Assembly (NCBI GenBank): GCA_030698575.1 | Contig: JAUYMQ010000042.1 | Coordinates: 1-13,473, forward strand | From: Deltaproteobacteria bacterium | GTDB lineage: Bacteria > JAUYMQ01 | DNA: 13,473 nt | Reading direction: 5' to 3' | Shown: positions 12,481 through 13,473 of the stretch, piece after piece | Layout: every line of letters begins with the position of its first letter | Numbering within the stretch: the first letter of the stretch is position 1 | Program-made: the position numbers and the translations under genes | The notes under the pieces: generated by a model | The model's database searches: none | Seen by the model: only the letters and a program-made list of their open reading frames with translations | What the model was told of the DNA's origin: nothing

Positions 12481-13473
12481 ATGCTCGAGCCCATCGTCCA
12501 TCCCCTGCCCTCCCGCGTTCTCAACCGCGCTGGCGCGCTTCTCCAGAGCGCCGGAATGGAACTGCTCACCTACACACCCGGAACCTTCAAGGAACGGGCG
12601 ATGCGCATGGCGGGGCTCGATGATTTCGGCGAGCCGGACTATGAAGCCGGGCTGGCGACGCTGTGTGACTCCGTCGAGAAGGATGCGCGACTGCTCCTCA
12701 CCGGCCGTCTCGCCTTCAGGGATGGCGTCACAAACGCGCTCGTGACGCGGCTCCGGCGCATCGAGGCCCGCAAGCGCTCGCCCGAGATCTTCGCGCGTCC
12801 CCTCGTGCCGCCACTCATCGTGATCGGGCTTCCCCGGTCGGGCACAACGCTCCTGCAGCGGCTGCTCTCGCTGGACGAGGAGACGCGCGCGCCCGCGCTC
12901 TGGGAACTGCAGGAGCCGATCGCGGGGCCCGGACCCGATCGCCGCCGGGAACGGAGCATCAAGCAGGTGGCGCGCATGAAGAAGGCCGCGCCGGGAATCG
13001 ACGCGAAGCACCACATCGATTCCGACGAGCCCGAGGAAGACGTCTTTCTATTCGACAGCAGCCTCTGGAGCCTCAGCTTCTGGATGCTCGCCCCGGTCTA
13101 CGGCTACCTGACCTGGTACCTGGAACAGGATCCATTGCCCGGCTATCGAGTGTATCGCGAGCACTTGCAGCTGTTCCAGGCCGAGAACCCGGGGAAGCGC
13201 CTCACCCTGAAGGCACCCGCGCACACCGGCTACGTCGGAGCGCTCCTCGAAGCGGTGCCCGAAGCCCTGGTCGTCCAGACACATCGTGATCCCGTCACCG
13301 TCACCAACAGCGTCAACAGCCTCTTCCACACGGTGCACGGGTATCTGACGGAGCGCGTGGACATCGAGCGCACGGCCGCGGTCAACGTCGATCTGTTCCT
13401 GCGCTACTTCGAATGGAATTTCGCGGCACGCGAGAAGATCCAGGCCGGACGCATTCTGGACATCCGTTACGAT
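12481..13473 (+). CDS. PAPS-dependent sulfotransferase family protein, 3' end outside the window
   Basis: 331 codons without a stop run to the last base, so the C-terminus is missing. Residues 112-125 (LIVIGLPRSGTTLL) form the 5'-phosphosulfate-binding loop. LKAPAH near 224-229 leads to ALVVQTHRDP, where R269 and S277 fit the 3'-phosphate-binding R-x7-S motif. This is the Sulfotransfer_3 type common in environmental bacteria, where the acceptor is usually unknown (lipids, sterols, small alcohols). The first ~100 residues form a helical domain with the segment LTGRLAFRDGVTNALVTRLR that precedes the core in this subfamily. ATG 12481 has AAGGAG at good spacing, and the next in-frame ATGs lie inside the helical domain. 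It diverges from the LvaABC-like operon. Co-regulation is possible but unproven. No signal peptide is seen. Confidence 0.9.
   Translation, partial: MLEPIVHPLPSRVLNRAGALLQSAGMELLTYTPGTFKERAMRMAGLDDFGEPDYEAGLATLCDSVEKDARLLLTGRLAFRDGVTNALVTRLRRIEARKRSPEIFARPLVPPLIVIGLPRSGTTLLQRLLSLDEETRAPALWELQEPIAGPGPDRRRERSIKQVARMKKAAPGIDAKHHIDSDEPEEDVFLFDSSLWSLSFWMLAPVYGYLTWYLEQDPLPGYRVYREHLQLFQAENPGKRLTLKAPAHTGYVGALLEAVPEALVVQTHRDPVTVTNSVNSLFHTVHGYLTERVDIERTAAVNVDLFLRYFEWNFAAREKIQAGRILDIRYD

Overview
The window is about 13.5 kb of GC-rich, tightly packed bacterial DNA with strong G/C bias at third codon positions. It carries nine intact or near-intact protein genes plus one gene cut by the right edge. I see no tRNA, rRNA, CRISPR array, insertion sequence or phage gene. 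The mix (two GGDEF-EAL proteins, a GMC oxidoreductase with an N-terminal helical domain, MmgE/PrpD, an ACAD10/11-like dehydrogenase with an APH-type kinase and a DUF6285 protein, a BtrH-like protein, a sulfotransferase) resembles chromosomes of uncultured GC-rich Proteobacteria, Myxococcota or Binatota-like lineages. That placement is an impression from gene content, not a classification.

Layout. (1) 3-1991 (+): GGDEF-EAL protein whose frame is open through the left edge, so its true start is outside the window. (2) 5502-1995 (-): a two-gene unit, GMC oxidoreductase then MmgE/PrpD, 46 nt apart. (3) 5788-6264 (+): a small SRPBCC-fold protein diverging from the GMC gene. (4) 7982-6255 (-): a REC-GGDEF-EAL response regulator with a sigma-28/FliA-like promoter upstream. 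(5) 12275-8098 (-): a probable five-gene operon, in transcription order a 4-TM membrane protein, a BtrH_N/DUF4872 protein, an APH-fold kinase (LvaA-like), a DUF6285 protein (LvaB-like) and an acyl-CoA dehydrogenase (LvaC / ACAD10/11-like). (6) 12481-13473 (+): a divergent sulfotransferase cut by the right edge.

The main biological reading is that the last three operon genes form the 4-hydroxyacyl-CoA kinase/dehydrogenase module known from levulinate catabolism in Pseudomonas (LvaA-LvaB-LvaC) and fused in human ACAD10/11. It would phosphorylate a 4-hydroxyacyl-CoA and convert it to an enoyl-CoA for beta-oxidation. Here it is preceded by a papain-like BtrH-type putative acyltransferase and a membrane protein, a combination I do not recognise as described.

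The second theme is cyclic di-GMP. Both GGDEF-EAL proteins keep intact GGDEF and RxxD inhibitory-site motifs, but each has lost key EAL catalytic residues, at different positions. Both are therefore predicted to make c-di-GMP or sense it, not to degrade it.
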